A stretch of 64,000 bases of DNA from Sarcomyxa edulis (Eukaryota > Basidiomycota > Agaricomycetes > Agaricales > Mycenaceae). The DNA is taken from assembly GCA_009761415.1 (NCBI GenBank), contig QUOL01000001.1:2170001-2234000 (forward strand), in the 5' to 3' direction. Position numbers and translations under genes: made by a program. Within the stretch, counting starts at the first letter, position 1, and each line of letters opens with the position of its first letter. The notes beneath the pieces were generated by a model. The model worked only from the letters and a program-made list of their open reading frames with translations. It was not told where the DNA came from and did no database searches. This document shows, piece by piece, positions 35,601 to 47,759 of the stretch.

Positions 35601-35971
35601 GAGCAGAATGACGGTCGAGACTGCAAAAGGTTAGGCATTTTCGTCATTCATCAAGGCAGCACTCACTTGGAGTCTTTTACAAGCCACACGGTAGAGAAAT
35701 GACCCCATCTATAGCAGGAATTGCGTGTGGATGAGTATATCGGGCGTTAGAAGGGCCATTTTAGTATAAGAACGTACCCAAGCTTTCGTAGAACACGATA
35801 GCGACCCTTCGAGCCAAAGGTATCGCCTAGTTTAATGGGTAGGTAGCCACCTGCATTGTAATCAGCTGGGCTCTCCTCATCTTTGCAAGATGGTTCATCG
35901 ACGGGTAGGATTTTCGGGCCAGCTGAAGTTACGACGTATTGGTATTTTGCGCAGGGCTGTTTTGGGGCCAT
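32617..35971 (-). CDS. SR-protein-specific kinase (SRPK/Sky1/Dsk1-like)
   Basis: Ser/Thr kinase that phosphorylates RS-rich splicing factors. Start ATG 35969-35971 (MAPKQPCAKYQY), stop at 32617. The N-terminal lobe (35830-35270) has [25 protein letters not shown] and the catalytic loop HTDIKPENIL; HTD in place of HRD is an SRPK trait. A 302-nt intron (about 35264-34963) follows. Then comes a disordered spacer of roughly 600 residues (34960-33200), rich in Ser/Thr/Pro, before the C-lobe with ADLGNA (DLG, also SRPK-like), TRQYRAPE, and the ending WLDPSENDGVVEDW. The split kinase with a long spacer is the family hallmark; the spacer sets localisation in known members. Confidence 0.93.
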
Positions 35972-36253
35972 CAGCGAGGAGTTCACGTATGTGTGCCTCG
36001 ACTCGGTTGTGAAAAGTCGGTCGAGAGATAGAGGAGGGATGAGTGGTGGATTGTGGCGAAGCAGGTTGAAAGATAACGAACTGAGTGTGTGGGAACAGCG
36101 GCCAAGTTAGTCAATTGGCCCCTAATACATAGCACATCTCTCCATGATCCATCATCTCTGCTAGACTAGCTCCGTCCATCACGTCCTTCTCGCAGTTCTT
36201 ATTTTATATCTAACCTATTCTTGTTACAACAGTCATCCATCTCGGCCACACGT
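35972..36253. promoter_or_regulatory. Divergent promoter of SRPK and Fray-like kinase
   Basis: 282 bases between start codons on opposite strands. It must serve both kinase genes. No specific sites assigned. Confidence 0.45.
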
Positions 36254-38736
36254 ATGCCATTCCAAACCGACCCCACCGCAGTCAAGAAATTCATTGGCGC
36301 CGTCGAGGATGAGTGGCAGTTATACAGGTCAATACACAATTCTGTTTTTCGCTTCATTCTCTAATCTGCCAATACAGTGATCGTTCATCAGACTACACTG
36401 TTGGTCCTACCATTGGCTTCGGAGCTTCGTCTATAGTATACGCTGCTCAATTTCATCCACCCGACTCACCGTCAATACCATGTGCTCTCAAAGTCCTCGA
36501 TCTCGACCTACTTCCACCGCATTCACTTTCACTTCTTCAGAAAGAGACTATTCTAATGTCTCTGAGTAAGCACCCGAACGTTCTACGAGTCCGTGGGTCA
36601 TGGATGGACGGTCACAAACTCTACATTGCTTTGCGTTTGATGAATCGCGGTAGTGCCGCCGACATTATGAACTACGGATGGCCCGGAGGAATGGAGGAAG
36701 ACGTCGTCAGATGCATTCTACAGCAGGCATTATTGGGTCTCAAGTATGCATACCTCTGTTGTGCTTTTGTTGCTCAGTTTCTAACATATCTTGTCGTTAG
36801 CTACTTGCACATAAACGGGTTCATACACCGTGATGTTAAGGCTGCCAATCTTCTTCTCGACGATGACGGAACAGTACTTTTGGGTGATCTAGGTGTGGCA
36901 GCGGATCTCGCAGATGATTCCTCATCTCATTCACACCACACCCACTATCAACCGAGACGGCATACCCATGTCAGTGCTGTAGCGGCTCTACATCCGACTG
37001 GATCGCATTCCCAAAACTCCACACACAGCAGTGGTGTAAGTGTCAATAGCCCCAAGCGAATAGTCCTTTTCGACAATACCAGACCCATGCCAGCTGCTCT
37101 CCACGTTCGACCTAAGATAGGGAAACGCAAGAGCTTCGTTGGGACAGTACGTCCATCCCTTATCTTTCCCTGTATGGCACCTTAATCTCTACATGCTTAA
37201 AGCCGTGTTGGATGGCACCGGAACTGATACAAGGCCGACAATACGACTCCAGCGCCGATATCTGGAGTTTCGGCATCACAGCCCTTGAACTTACACAAGG
37301 GAGACCGCCGAAGAGTCGAGAGACTCCACAAAAAGTACTGATCAAGACGTAAGTAGAATTGTTGGACAATTTAGATGCATAACCAACTTCGACGAACAGT
37401 ATACAAGAAGCTCCACCGACATTGGATCGCGAAGGTGGAACATACAAGTATTCGCGCGCATTCAAAGAAATGGTAGACAGCTGTCTGGTCAAAGACCCAT
37501 CTAAACGGTACACGCTTTCTCTAGATGATTTTCTCGCGGATACATACTGACCGATGCATGAACTCCCACACAGACCATCTGCGGAACAACTCCTTCAGAC
37601 CCCTTTCTTCAAGGCCGCAAAGAAGAAATCGTACCTTGTTGGTGCTATTCTCAGTCAGTCCGATCGTGTACACGTCAAACCCACACTTTCTTACTTTAAA
37701 TTTTACAATCAACAGAAGACCTTCCTCCGCTGACACAACGCCAAGAACGGCGAGCTACTGCATATTCAACCACAGGCCCGAACACTATGGATTCATGGGA
37801 CTTCACCGCGACTCTGGGATCTTTACTTTCGCATTCTCCTATCGGATCACTCCACTCGCGACCGAGCTTTCGTGATGCGCCGATATCGAGCGGTGTGTTT
37901 GAACTCGAGAGTGATGAGATGGAGTGGGATGAGGATGAGGATGAGGATAGGGATGACAATAACGAAGAACGTGAATTTGGTATCAAGTCAGAAAACACTG
38001 AGACGACAAATGATAAGAATTCGAGACTACACACAGTGGCCACTTCGTTCGAGGAAATGAATTCTTCTACGAAGGCAGGCGAAACGAACACAGCTTCAAG
38101 TTTTGCATTTCCTTCGAGTCCTGGTCAAGCTTCAGCCGACCACAATTTGTCCTCAGGCACCGAGGACCCTTCAACAGAAGGTTCCCCCTCATCCCCACCG
38201 TCTAAATCACCCGACCCCGCATTCGGGCCGCCGCACAAGCTCGTTTCAAGGCCTATACCGATGAACCCGTTATCTCCCTCCGTCACCCAGATGTCTGTCC
38301 ACAAGCAACCATCGATGTCGACCTCAGCTCCGACCAACAGTACCAGCCCAACCCTCTGGCGCAAAATAAAAAGCGCAACGACTTCAAGAAGACCTTCCGG
38401 GCCAGTCCCACATCCACAAGATCCTAATTCCGAAGACACGCTCACAACGGTCCAATCTCATTCCAATTTACGCTCTCATATGCATCCACACCTCCGCCCA
38501 CATATACATTTGACCCTACACCCGCATTCGAAAGTGAACGAGTCAGAGGTATTAGAGAAGGAGAAGGATAAACCGGGTAGGATGGGCACTATTGCACGTA
38601 AGGCTAGTGCGGCTCAGAACGCCCTCGTCAGGACTACAAGCCGAACAGCTCAGGCTGTCGGTACGTGAATCATACTGTTTGCCTTTGCCTCTGCTAATGC
38701 TTTTTTTTCGTGGTAGGGTTTGGACCGTCCAAATGA
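36254..38736 (+). CDS. STE20-family kinase, Fray/OSR1/SPAK-like
   Basis: Germinal-centre-type Ser/Thr kinase. Start ATG 36254 ([13 protein letters not shown]). Several short introns; the last exon adds GFGPSK and stops at 38736. Kinase motifs: glycine loop [21 protein letters not shown] (catalytic Lys), [15 protein letters not shown] in place of DFG, and the STE20 signature VGTPCWMAPE followed by [13 protein letters not shown]. About 75 residues, rich in His and Ser, are inserted between DLG and VGTPC. After the kinase domain come an acidic run (about 37915-37970), a Pro/Ser-rich region and a His-rich stretch (about 38460-38530). I do not see the C-terminal docking domain of animal OSR1/SPAK. 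Subfamily assignment is from the kinase core. Confidence 0.88.
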
Positions 38737-38977
38737 ACATCATATCTCGGTCCTTATCTAGCGTCGTACGAACGCTGCTTCGGGTGCCTCTCGTTCAAAT
38801 CTCTACCTCTATCTTGTTGTTTTGCTATCTTGTTCTCTGCATCGTTGACACATACTCAAAGCATCCCCTACACTACTCTTAGACTCTGTCTGCGCATTCA
38901 TCAACAATCCTACAAACATCAGATGCTTGTATTACAGTATACTAGCACTATATACCGATACCATTGGACTTGCAACC
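38737..38977. other. Convergent 3' intergenic region
   Basis: 241 bases between the stops of the Fray-like kinase and the TMEM205-like gene. Only probable 3' untranslated regions. Confidence 0.4.
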
Positions 38978-39863
38978 TAATAACCTTTTACTCCTGCATT
39001 ACCGATCCACAATCCGTGGAATGTCAGTAAAATGACCGAACTCAGATTGAGTAGTGAGCTGATGCCGTGCAGAGCTCCGAACCTGCTGTTCAAGGCTTTC
39101 ATTTTGTCGGAAACCTGATGAGAACATCACTTGACAAGGCTTCAGAGACAAAAAGATTGACTGGACGTACAACAGCGGTAGCACGCTCAATCTTTGCTTC
39201 TTCCTTTTCAAGTCTTTGGCGTTCAAACATGGTCCTGATAGGAAGAGTTCAGCACAAACCGCGAATTACAGATGAACCGAATCGACATACTTGCTGGTCA
39301 GAGGACCGACGACAAAGTAGTTTGCACCTTGGGACAGAAGCACACTGGCAATAGCATACGCTTGCGCGACGTCAGCCACGTTGGGGCGCCAGATGTGTGT
39401 GACAACGTTTGGGTGAGAGAAAGTCCACATCGTGAGGAGGCCGGAGGAAAGGCCGATGGAGATCAAGAAGTAGGCCGGGAAGATTCTGTGTTGGAGAGCC
39501 CCAAACTGCTGCCTGGCTGATGCACACAGGGAAAGAACCGTTAGGATTCAGGACTAGACGGGCTTACGACAGAAGTTGTAGACTGACGCAGAGTTCGGAA
39601 GGCAATGATCCCTGTATATATCGATCTATTAGCTAAATGTTTCTACTAGGATAGTATAGGATAGATAGGTATCGCACCTCCGAAGAATGTGTTCCATATC
39701 GCTATTTCGTGTGTGTATCGATTCGATTAGTATACTGCCGCGCAATACACAGAATCAAAGACTTACACATCCCCAACAACCACGAGTAACCAACGAGGTA
39801 TAGACCACTCGGAGAGAATACTGAGATAATTGAAGACAGTGTTAGAAGTTCGACTTTGCCCAT
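38978..39863 (-). CDS. TMEM205-like (DUF4149) membrane protein
   Basis: Small multi-pass membrane protein of the DUF4149/TMEM205 family, biochemical role unknown. Start ATG 39861-39863 (MGKVELLTLSS), stop TAG at 38978. Conserved pieces in order: LVGYSWLLGMSIWNTF, FGALQHRIFPAYFLISIGLSSG, WRPNVADVAQAYAIASVLLSQGANYF, GPLTSKTMFERQRLEKEE, and after a 56-nt intron with a strong GTACGT donor MKALNSRFGALHGISSLLN. Four hydrophobic helices are visible. The ending TFHGLWIGNAGVKGY fits the family. Human TMEM205 is linked to drug resistance, but nothing here indicates that role. Confidence 0.85.
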
Positions 39864-40407
39864 AGTGAGGTAGGATGTGGGTTTCAATGAGATGCTAGAT
39901 GTCAACCCAGTTTATCGTGGTTTGAGTGGGAAACTCAAACTATATCCATCAACGTTCTCGTCAATCACGATGACGAATCACTCTTGAGCGCCCCGGCTTG
40001 TGGTCTCGTCTGCGCCCATTGACGCGAATCAATAGAAAGAAGTCCTCACTCTGAGTGGCAAAAGACAGCCATGGCAGGAGATCTTGAAGCGGTGTCTAGT
40101 CTTCTGCCCTCGGGCGATTGTAAGTATATCAACTGTACTTAGAATTATATTTGACGTAAGCTGCATGTACAAGATATGAAAATGGAGGCCGAGTGAGGTC
40201 AGGACGTCATACAGTGGAGATATGAAGAGCGTAGTGTGCAATTGGCAGGGTATATATGTCTAATTCCAGTAGACCGAGGGCGCCAGTGATAGATGAAGAT
40301 GCGTAGATGGTGCGAGATTAGAGGGGTGTAGCATGATTCAGGGGGTTTGTTCTAGTGCGATATGTCGTTGTGGCACCGTCACAGTCTAGTCTTGGGTCCA
40401 GCCGTAT
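39864..40407. other. TMEM205-like gene promoter and chitin deacetylase 3' region
   Basis: 544 bases. An ATG at 40070 on the plus strand opens 17 codons before a GTAAGT donor-like site, but no continuing exon is recognisable. Otherwise the region should hold the TMEM205-like promoter and the chitin deacetylase 3' untranslated region. Confidence 0.4.
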
Positions 40408-42096
40408 TCAGAAAAGCACAGCACCAGCTCCTGCCATGAAGCCTCCAATAGCAGTCAGGACAGTGATACCGAGAGCCGCACTCAGAGGAGCTGTTATCGA
40501 GGAGCTAGATGAACTCCCAGATGCGCTAGTAGATGGACCATCCGCCGCCTGAGCGCCAGTAGCTTGCGCAGAGCCAGGGGAACCAGATGAAGGGGCTGCA
40601 GACGATCCCAATCCTAAAAAATGAATTCAGCTTTCAAGGACGACTCTGAAAATGGTATTTCGGCAAACCAGATACTGGAGGGTTTGTGCTGTTATCGTTC
40701 AATTCGATGTACGCGTCAGTCATAGGTCTATTCAAGCACTCTATGACTGGCTGGATCCTGAAAGGAGGTTGATGGGCAAGGGCATCAGGAAGGATGTATC
40801 CCGTGGCGACATCGACAGTTTGCTGGAACAGATCGTGCTCGAGAACGATAAAGCCCGTGGGTATCTCGGTGGCATTGCCTAGTATGTGTTCCCAATTTTC
40901 AAGAACCTGATTCACAGTAGTGAGACCACCGTGAATGTCGAAATCTATAGGTAACGGTCAGCTCTGCTGACTTCCTATAACGAGTCACTGCATACCATTG
41001 GTGTCGAATGTTGCAAGAGGACTGATCCGGGTCCACATGACAGGCGTAAGGCCCATGGCAACTGAGATGGCACGGACACGATCACTGCTTAGACGTCAGT
41101 AACGATATACGACGTACGAATACTTCTGGACGTACTCGATATCACCGAAAGGTGGTCTCATCATGTTCGGTGTGACTCCAAGAACATCTTTGATGACCTT
41201 TTTCGACCACCCAAGCTCAGCAATAATCTGGTCGTTTGATAGCGTAGTCAGCGACGGGTGACTCCATGTGTGGACAGCGATTTGGTGCTGGTCCATATAT
41301 TGCTCTTGCAATGTCGCGGGGAAGGAAATCACCCGGGAACCGACAACAAAGAACGTCGATTTGAGATTTTGTTCATCGAGATAGTCCATTAGATTGGAGG
41401 TATAGAAGGAGGGACCATCATCATAAGTGAGTCCCCAAGTCATCTTGTCAGGACACGTCGTAACGTCAGTGTCACGCGTACATCCACCACAGGTCCACCA
41501 ACAACGAGACTTGTCTCCAGCAGCGGCGAGATTGGCAGGGCATCCGCCCAACACGGTCTGAGTGATGTTTGGGATCGTGATACCGGATGCGGCGACCTCT
41601 GAGATCCATTGCTGCACCTCCGGAGAATCCGTTGGAGGAGGTACATCCAACGCGGGATATTTACTTGGTACAAGGAGAGCCGCTACACAAAGAAGAAACG
41701 GATGAGTCTAGACACGTGCAATTAGAGACAAGTATTACCGTTGGGCAAGGGTGGGGCACCAGGCAAAAAGGTTGGTTGCGATCCTGCAGTATACGTAGTG
41801 GCGAGAGGTAAGGTAGTCTGGGTGGGCGCGTTGGACACGATAGAAGCCAAAGGGATCGCCGTCGGATTGACTGACGCGAGTGAAAAGGAAGGGCTAGGCG
41901 TAGGAGCTGCAGATGCTGCAGCTTGTGCTATTACTGGAGACGACGAAATTCCAGACGCAGTTGTTGCAGACGATACCACTCCAGAGGAAGACCGGCGGGG
42001 ATTTGGGATGTGGCGAGCACCGACATGGAGATTTTGGGCAATTACAAAAACAGGAATACTTGCTACAATGGCGAAAACGGATACCAAGAGCTTCAT
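40408..42096 (-). CDS. GPI-anchored chitin deacetylase (CE4)
   Basis: Converts cell-wall chitin to chitosan; polysaccharide deacetylase of carbohydrate esterase family 4. Start ATG 42094-42096. Residues 1-20 are a signal peptide (MKLLVSVFAIVASIPVFVIA). A Ser/Pro/Ala-rich region precedes the catalytic domain. The CE4 motifs are TYDDGP, HTWSHP and RPPFGD, with catalytic Asp and the two metal-binding His present. Cysteines cluster in CWWTCGGC before motif 1. The C-terminus is Ser/Gly-rich, then a hydrophobic end (ALGITVLTAIGGFMAGAGAVLF is split by no intron; the anchor signal). That predicts attachment to the plasma membrane or wall by GPI. About seven exons. Confidence 0.94.
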
Positions 42097-42376
42097 GGTG
42101 GTCGTGAGGTACAAGGAGAGTAAAGATACAAGGAGCGTGTTGGCTTCAAAGACGTACGTTGATGGGTGAGCTTGGCGTGCGATGTTGGAGTTCGTCGAAG
42201 CATGCAACAACACCTCGGCCAAGTCGCCTACCTCCATTCCCGTCGCAAAATTAACATCCTCGCCCTTGCTTTGTTCTCATACGAGTTGCTCCCAAGAGCG
42301 TGTAATTTATAAAAGATATTTTAGCACCAAAAGACATGAGCCACGCTATATATAATCATGCACAAGGGGTCTTGAA
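42097..42376. promoter_or_regulatory. Chitin deacetylase promoter region
   Basis: 280 bases upstream of the chitin deacetylase start, also the 3' flank of the NAP gene. A TATA-like run lies near 42347-42358 on the minus strand, about 250 bases from the start codon. Function unproven. Confidence 0.35.
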
Positions 42377-43414
42377 TCAGACCTTTTGCTTTTTCACCTT
42401 GGGCTTCTCAAGGTCAATCTCCTCCTGGTCGTCGCTGTCGTCTTCCTCGTCATCGGAATTCCACTCATCCCCACCCCGACCAAGGAAATAGTCAATGGCT
42501 TCCGGGAACACTTCATTCCCAATGAGTAGACCGATCTGTGGCAATAGCATTAATTGACAAGCTAGCGTGACACGGATATTTTCTACGCACCTCGAAGGGA
42601 TCTGCCTCGAGTTCGAAAAAGTTGAAGAAGCTACCAGCTTCAGCAGGGATATCATCGCCGTCTTCGCCGGCCTCACGAGGGTATAATTTGGTCAGAGCCT
42701 TTGATGAGTCTTTCCAGTCAATTTTCATAGCCTAAATTCTTCAGACATCAGTGCCAATTGACCGTATGAAGTGCTAAAATCATACCGTAGCTGCAACATC
42801 ACGCTCCCAAGAGAATTCGAGCATTGATTCGGTGATACCATCTGCGTCTGGTTTCTCATCGGCACTGGCGGGGGTGGCGATGTGCTTGAATTCTTTTTTC
42901 AGCACCGCATCGTTGAAGTATGGATTTTCTTTGAAGTACTGCAATGTCAGGTCGAACAGGAGGTCAATGAAACTGAGATGCTGTTTGAGGGGTTCACGCA
43001 CAAGTTCTACAGTGTAACACCGAGGTTCGTTGGGATCCCTAGACACCCATAAATCTTCGAGATAAGTGAGAGCCTGTTTGTCAGAACTGTGTTGGGCATG
43101 GAATCCAAGTATCGGGTGGTTCAAGAGTGCCACTGCCCAGAAATGAGGAATGGTCTTAAGAACTGCGCGCCGTCTCTCGTAGACTGGGATTAGTGATAGC
43201 TGTGCACGACGTTCTGAAAGAAAATGCTTCAGATTCCAAGCTCTAAGGGAGGGCAAAGAAGTTCAAACGCACCTAACATAAGTTCAGCACGCGCAATGTC
43301 TTTCTGAACAACATTGAGCTTGGCGGCGTCCTCATCGCTTAGTTCGACATCTGAGAGTGGGTTTTTCGCCTTTTCGGCACCAGGAGAGGCGCGTTTGATA
43401 CCAGATTTTGCCAT
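42377..43414 (-). CDS. NAP/SET-family histone chaperone
   Basis: Nucleosome assembly protein family member, handling H3-H4 or H2A-H2B in chromatin assembly. Start ATG 43412-43414 (MAKSGIKRASPG), stop at 42377. The N-terminus carries a short helix (LNVVQKDIARAEL) as in the NAP dimerisation helix. The core has IPHFWAVALLNHP, YLEDLWV, and FSWERDVAATA, followed by SFFNFFE. The tail is strongly acidic (WNSDDEEDDSDDQEE) and ends in a Lys-rich KPKVKKQKV. Of the subfamilies, it looks closer to SET/Vps75 than to Nap1 because it is short. About four exons. Confidence 0.88.
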
Positions 43415-43590
43415 TGTAGAAATATTGGGGAGGGGTTGGGAGGATAGGTGTTGTGGTAATAAGAAAAAAATTACTGTTCGCGGTCACCACTTCAAACTCC
43501 GCGGTATTGACGCCCAACGCGCTAATGAGTAAGATGGTAGAAGGCAAGTCAAAAAAAGCATTATTGGTGAAAATGTAGATAACTATAATA
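43415..43590. other. NAP promoter and SAC1 3' region
   Basis: 176 bases between the NAP start codon and the SAC1 stop, both genes on the minus strand. Contains an A-rich tract near 43462-43472. Confidence 0.4.
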
Positions 43591-46326
43591 TCAATCTACT
43601 CTTTTCTTGAATCCCAACTCAATCTCCTCTGATTTGCTACCCGCTTGCCGTCTATTGATATGGCTAGCCCGGATAGGCTTAGCTTTTACGACACCTTTCG
43701 TCTTCCCGAACCCTTTCCCATTATTTGCCGACCTAAATCCAGGTCCGTTGTAATATATGATATCTGTAGGAGGAAGGAGGCGCGGCCAGGACACATAGTC
43801 AACGCCGTTGACAATAATGAACCCGAGGGACAGCGCCAGGATGCTGAACCAGAGAAGGAAATAGTAGAAGAGGGAGTAGTCTAGAGATAGATCAATATTG
43901 AGTAACAATGGAAACGGTCAGAAAGACTGACCTGAGGTCCTGGGTAGGGTAAGACCGGCGCAGATCATGAACAATGAAAACGACGCAGCAACGGGCATCT
44001 GACAGAAAGTGTCAAGGTCAACGCCGACCGAGAATCTGACGGTGACTTACCGAACGTGTCAACAAAGGCCTGCTGTCTGTCACCAAGAACATTGAATGGG
44101 CAGGATTCTTCCGTGGAATCCATCCACCAGTAACGAGATCGAATGCATCCTATAAACCCTCAGTCTCCGAGCCAAGTGGCACGTGAGGATAATAAACTTA
44201 CTTGTCGTGGACCGTCGAAATAATTGTTTTTCAGATACCGTAGGACTGACTTCAGTCCATCCTCTAGTACGCCTTTGCGTGTCCGCTTATTGCTGCGGGT
44301 GAAATCAGATTTCAAAGCTCCCGATCCGCCGTATGCTTTCGCGATGAGGTCGGCATGATCAGCCCACACTACAAAAATCACCGGTCAATCCAAAGCTTCC
44401 ATAGGTTTTAGAGCAGAGATGATCCTTACTTTCTCTAAAATCTTTGCTGAGAAGTTCGTAGTCATCTACAGAAGCATTTTCGGGTAGAATACCAAGTGAC
44501 CGCAATTGTTGTGTGAGAGTCCATTTTGCAAGAGCAGCTTGGACGACATTCGTGCGGTCCAGGTTATCCATGCAATTAGTCCTTACAACTCCTCTTTGTA
44601 GTTTCACTGGGGCAGCCGCACCGGCGTCTACCTGGAAGTAGCTAAGATGAAAGCATCAGTAATGAATTGGGACTAAATGAAGTCAAAGTTCTTCTCACCC
44701 GTTCTTTCTCAGATCTCCTTCGAGCTTTTCTATGAGAACACTGATACGGTCCCACCGCATGTGTTTGCACTCATTATGGAAGTCAAAGTATTCGTATTGA
44801 ACATTCGGTAGATTCAGCTGCGTTTCGCAGGTTACTTAGTGGCCCTGACAAGCGATGAATATGCATACCTCAGCTACGTAGCGCTCATAAGCCTCCTTGA
44901 CGGGTTGTTCGTGACCTTTTTGATTGACCAGACTGACGATGGCCTCTTCTCCGTACAATTGCACCTGCTCTTGGAGATGGATGCGCATCACGCTAGCCTG
45001 AGAAACATGTCAAATGCAGGCACTTGAAGACGTAAGGGCGAGGCATACCGTTTCTTCAAGGTCCATGATTTGTAGATCAGGTTTATACCGTAGAGTGTTT
45101 ACCTCAGCCCAGAACAGAGGTACGCTGCCTCGGATTTGCACAAAACTGAGTTTGGTTTCGAATTCGTCGGGCGAACTTTGAGTAATAGATTTCTGGCCTT
45201 CGATTAAAACCAGCTGCTCTGTCTCGTTGAAATTTGCAACATGGCCTTCATGGTCAATGCCCCGTCTGAAATAGCGAGTGCCAGCGCGGTAGCGTGACCG
45301 ACGACTAATGAGACAGAGTTGAAGACGGCGACCGTGAATAAAAGCTGGTCGGATGTCAAAAGCTAAAGAAGCCAAGTTGTAAAAATTTGTTCAAATCGAG
45401 GGAAAATTCTGGATACGCACTGCCGTATAGCACGGGTAGGATATAAGAGCCAAGCTATTTGACTGGTCAATATGAGCCTGGAGATATATCAAATATTTCA
45501 CCTACATCCTGCTTTGGGTTAGACGTGGTGGAGTCGATGAATCTCGACTGTAGAAATCTGATACCCGGCGTTGAGTCTAACACTTATCAGCAATATGGTG
45601 ATTACACACCTGTTCCAGAAGAATCGATCATCTGCCTATTAGGAAGGTGAGCAGAAAGCCTTCGAATGGTGAGCTACACGTACCACTTCCCAGAACGATT
45701 TGTTCTGGTCTTGTACTTGCAGAGTATATTGCACTTGCAATCTCCGAGTCAAATCCCACCCGTAACTAAACAGGAATACTCCCCCAAACAGATGTGAGCG
45801 GACCAAAGCCAATAGATGGCCTTCAACAGGATGGAGAGGATGCTGCACGGATACGTTCGGGTTGATAGGCAATATATCGAAGTCTGTAGCACGATAGACA
45901 TCCTCTCCCATCAAACGACCTCGCGATTCTCGGGCAGTTATTACAACAAGGTATTCAGCTGAATTCAAATGAGCTGGAACAGTCACGTCTGAAGCAGAGA
46001 CGGGACTCACATAATGATAGAGAAATTAGTCCAAAGATGCCATATATCGTTTTCTTAGAGCGGACCGCCGTGGATGGTAATGGGGTATTAGGAGCTTTTC
46101 TCGACATTGAGTCTCTCTGTATTAGCAGGCATTCATGGCCACTCACAATTGAGAACAATTTCGCCAGAAGTTCGATATATTGTCAATGACTGTGCATCGA
46201 GTGGTTCGACCGGTACAAACGTGTAGGACTCCTTGCCATCAGTGTACCTGTAGACATCTTCAATGATATTTATCTCGTTTACACAAGTCATACCCACAAG
46301 GTAAGCCGTTGGTGTAAGGGCTTCAT
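43591..46326 (-). CDS. SAC1: Phosphoinositide phosphatase SAC1
   Basis: ER/Golgi lipid phosphatase that mainly dephosphorylates PI4P. The start is probably ATG 46324-46326 ([10 protein letters not shown]), joined through a GTGGGT donor to [10 protein letters not shown] near 46260. The Sac domain runs to about 44360. The catalytic CX5R motif is CMDNLDR near 44570, preceded by RT and followed by TNVVQ. The C-terminus has two hydrophobic segments (43910-43810) before a basic Arg/Lys tail, matching the ER-anchoring hairpin of yeast Sac1. Roughly a dozen exons. It is divergent from U2A'. The N-terminal exon is inferred from splice phase and family wording. Confidence 0.92.
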
Positions 46327-46546
46327 GGTCGTCGAGAATGAGGATGGTGCTGGTGCTGGTCGAGTTGAACGCGTCGCGCAGACGTTGAAGCAACTTTGTA
46401 AATAACAAACCCAAATTCGAACTGTGAAGCCTGCTTTCCAGCTTCCACCATCCCATCCGCTCAAATCCTGGTTCTTCACTGGTACCATACCTCGAACGTG
46501 GCCCAGGGAATTCAATCGAAAATCCATACCCACCGATTTTGCCAGT
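46327..46546. promoter_or_regulatory. Divergent promoter of SAC1 and U2A'
   Basis: 220 bases between opposing start codons, which must serve both genes. No sites assigned. Confidence 0.5.
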
Positions 46547-47470
46547 ATGAAGCTCACACCAGAACTTTTGGCTCAAGCATCGTCAGGTTTGAACCCTATA
46601 AAAGAACGACAGTTGGACCTCCGTGGTGAGTCTGACAATCACCGAAATATCAGCAAAGATACTCAATGATCGTTTCGTTGTAGGCTACAAAATCCCAGCC
46701 ATTGAAAATCTTGGTGTTACAAGGGTATGCATCCCCAGCCATCTCGCTTCAAATAATATTTTACCCTGTTTTATAGGACCAACATGATGCTATAGATCTT
46801 ACAGACAACTCCATCCTTGCTCTTGGCAATCTACCCTTGCTTAAACGACTCCAAACTCTCCTCCTCGCTAACAATCGAATATCTTCAATCTCCCCATCAC
46901 TGCACCTTTCCGTCCCAAATCTAACAACCTTGGTCCTCACGAACAACAACATATGCGAACTGGGAGACCTAGAGCCTCTGAAAGATCTAAAAAGACTAAA
47001 GTATGTGTCTTTGATGGGGAATCCCGTTCGGGAGAAAAAATGGTATCGCGAGTGGCTTGCCTGGAGATTACCTGGGCTAAGAGTTTTGGATTTCCAGAGA
47101 ATTCGGGACAAGGTGCGATCTCCCACCACGCACTTCCTCACGGTTCTGAACAGGCGCTCATCGGGGCATTGTGTGTCTGTAGGAACGACAGACGGCAAAA
47201 GCGCTGTTCATGACGGCAGAAAAACTACCAACTGCACTGGCGACGACAATCCAGACGACGGTATCTACCCATTCTTCGAAAGTCGCCATCACAACAGATG
47301 AACCACGACCAGCTGCGCCCACAGGGAAAGCAGGACGGTTGATGTCCAAGGAGGACGCGGAGAAGGTCAAGGCTGCGATCGCTAAGGCTACATCTATCGA
47401 GGAGATCAGAAAGCTTGAGAGAAGTCTGAGAGAAGGATACATGCCAAGCGTAGAGGAGGTGGGGGCTTAA
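46547..47470 (+). CDS. LEA1: U2 snRNP protein A' (Lea1)
   Basis: Leucine-rich-repeat protein that binds U2 snRNA with U2B'' in the spliceosome. Start ATG 46547 (MKLTPELLAQASSGLNP). Motifs in order: RQLDLRGYKIPAIENLG, DLTDNSI, LLLANNRIS, NNNICELGDLEPL, YVSLMGNPV and the cap GLRVLDFQRIRDKERQTA, where KE crosses a splice at about 47113. These match U2A' closely. The C-terminal third is Ala/Thr-rich and ends in a charged helix (EIRKLERSLREG) that is also typical. Four exons. Confidence 0.95.
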
Positions 47471-47759
47471 TGTTCCGTTTGTAAATGTATTTTTGGGAAC
47501 ATATCTTGTCCTGTTACTGCTTACGGCGCCTGGTGCGTGCTGAGATACTTCTGCTGCTAGGTATGGTCCCGACACTGCATACGCCGTTGATGTTGTCGAT
47601 GGCTGGATATGGAAACTTTAGGCAAGGCAACCTTTAGGCAATCCTTTATCCGTTCTTGAAAGAGGCATACATCGTGCTCGAGTTGAACTCAACGCCGCCA
47701 ATCGTATTCGTTGACATTGCAGGTCTGCGCATTGCCGATTACCTACTCCACTTACTACC
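47471..47759. other. U2A' 3' region and promoter of small Cys-rich gene
   Basis: 289 bases. Nothing recognisable apart from flanking-gene ends. Confidence 0.4.

Noticed and set aside
40070..40125. Short ATG exon followed by a strong donor
   Set aside because: No downstream exon with a plausible frame or family could be joined.
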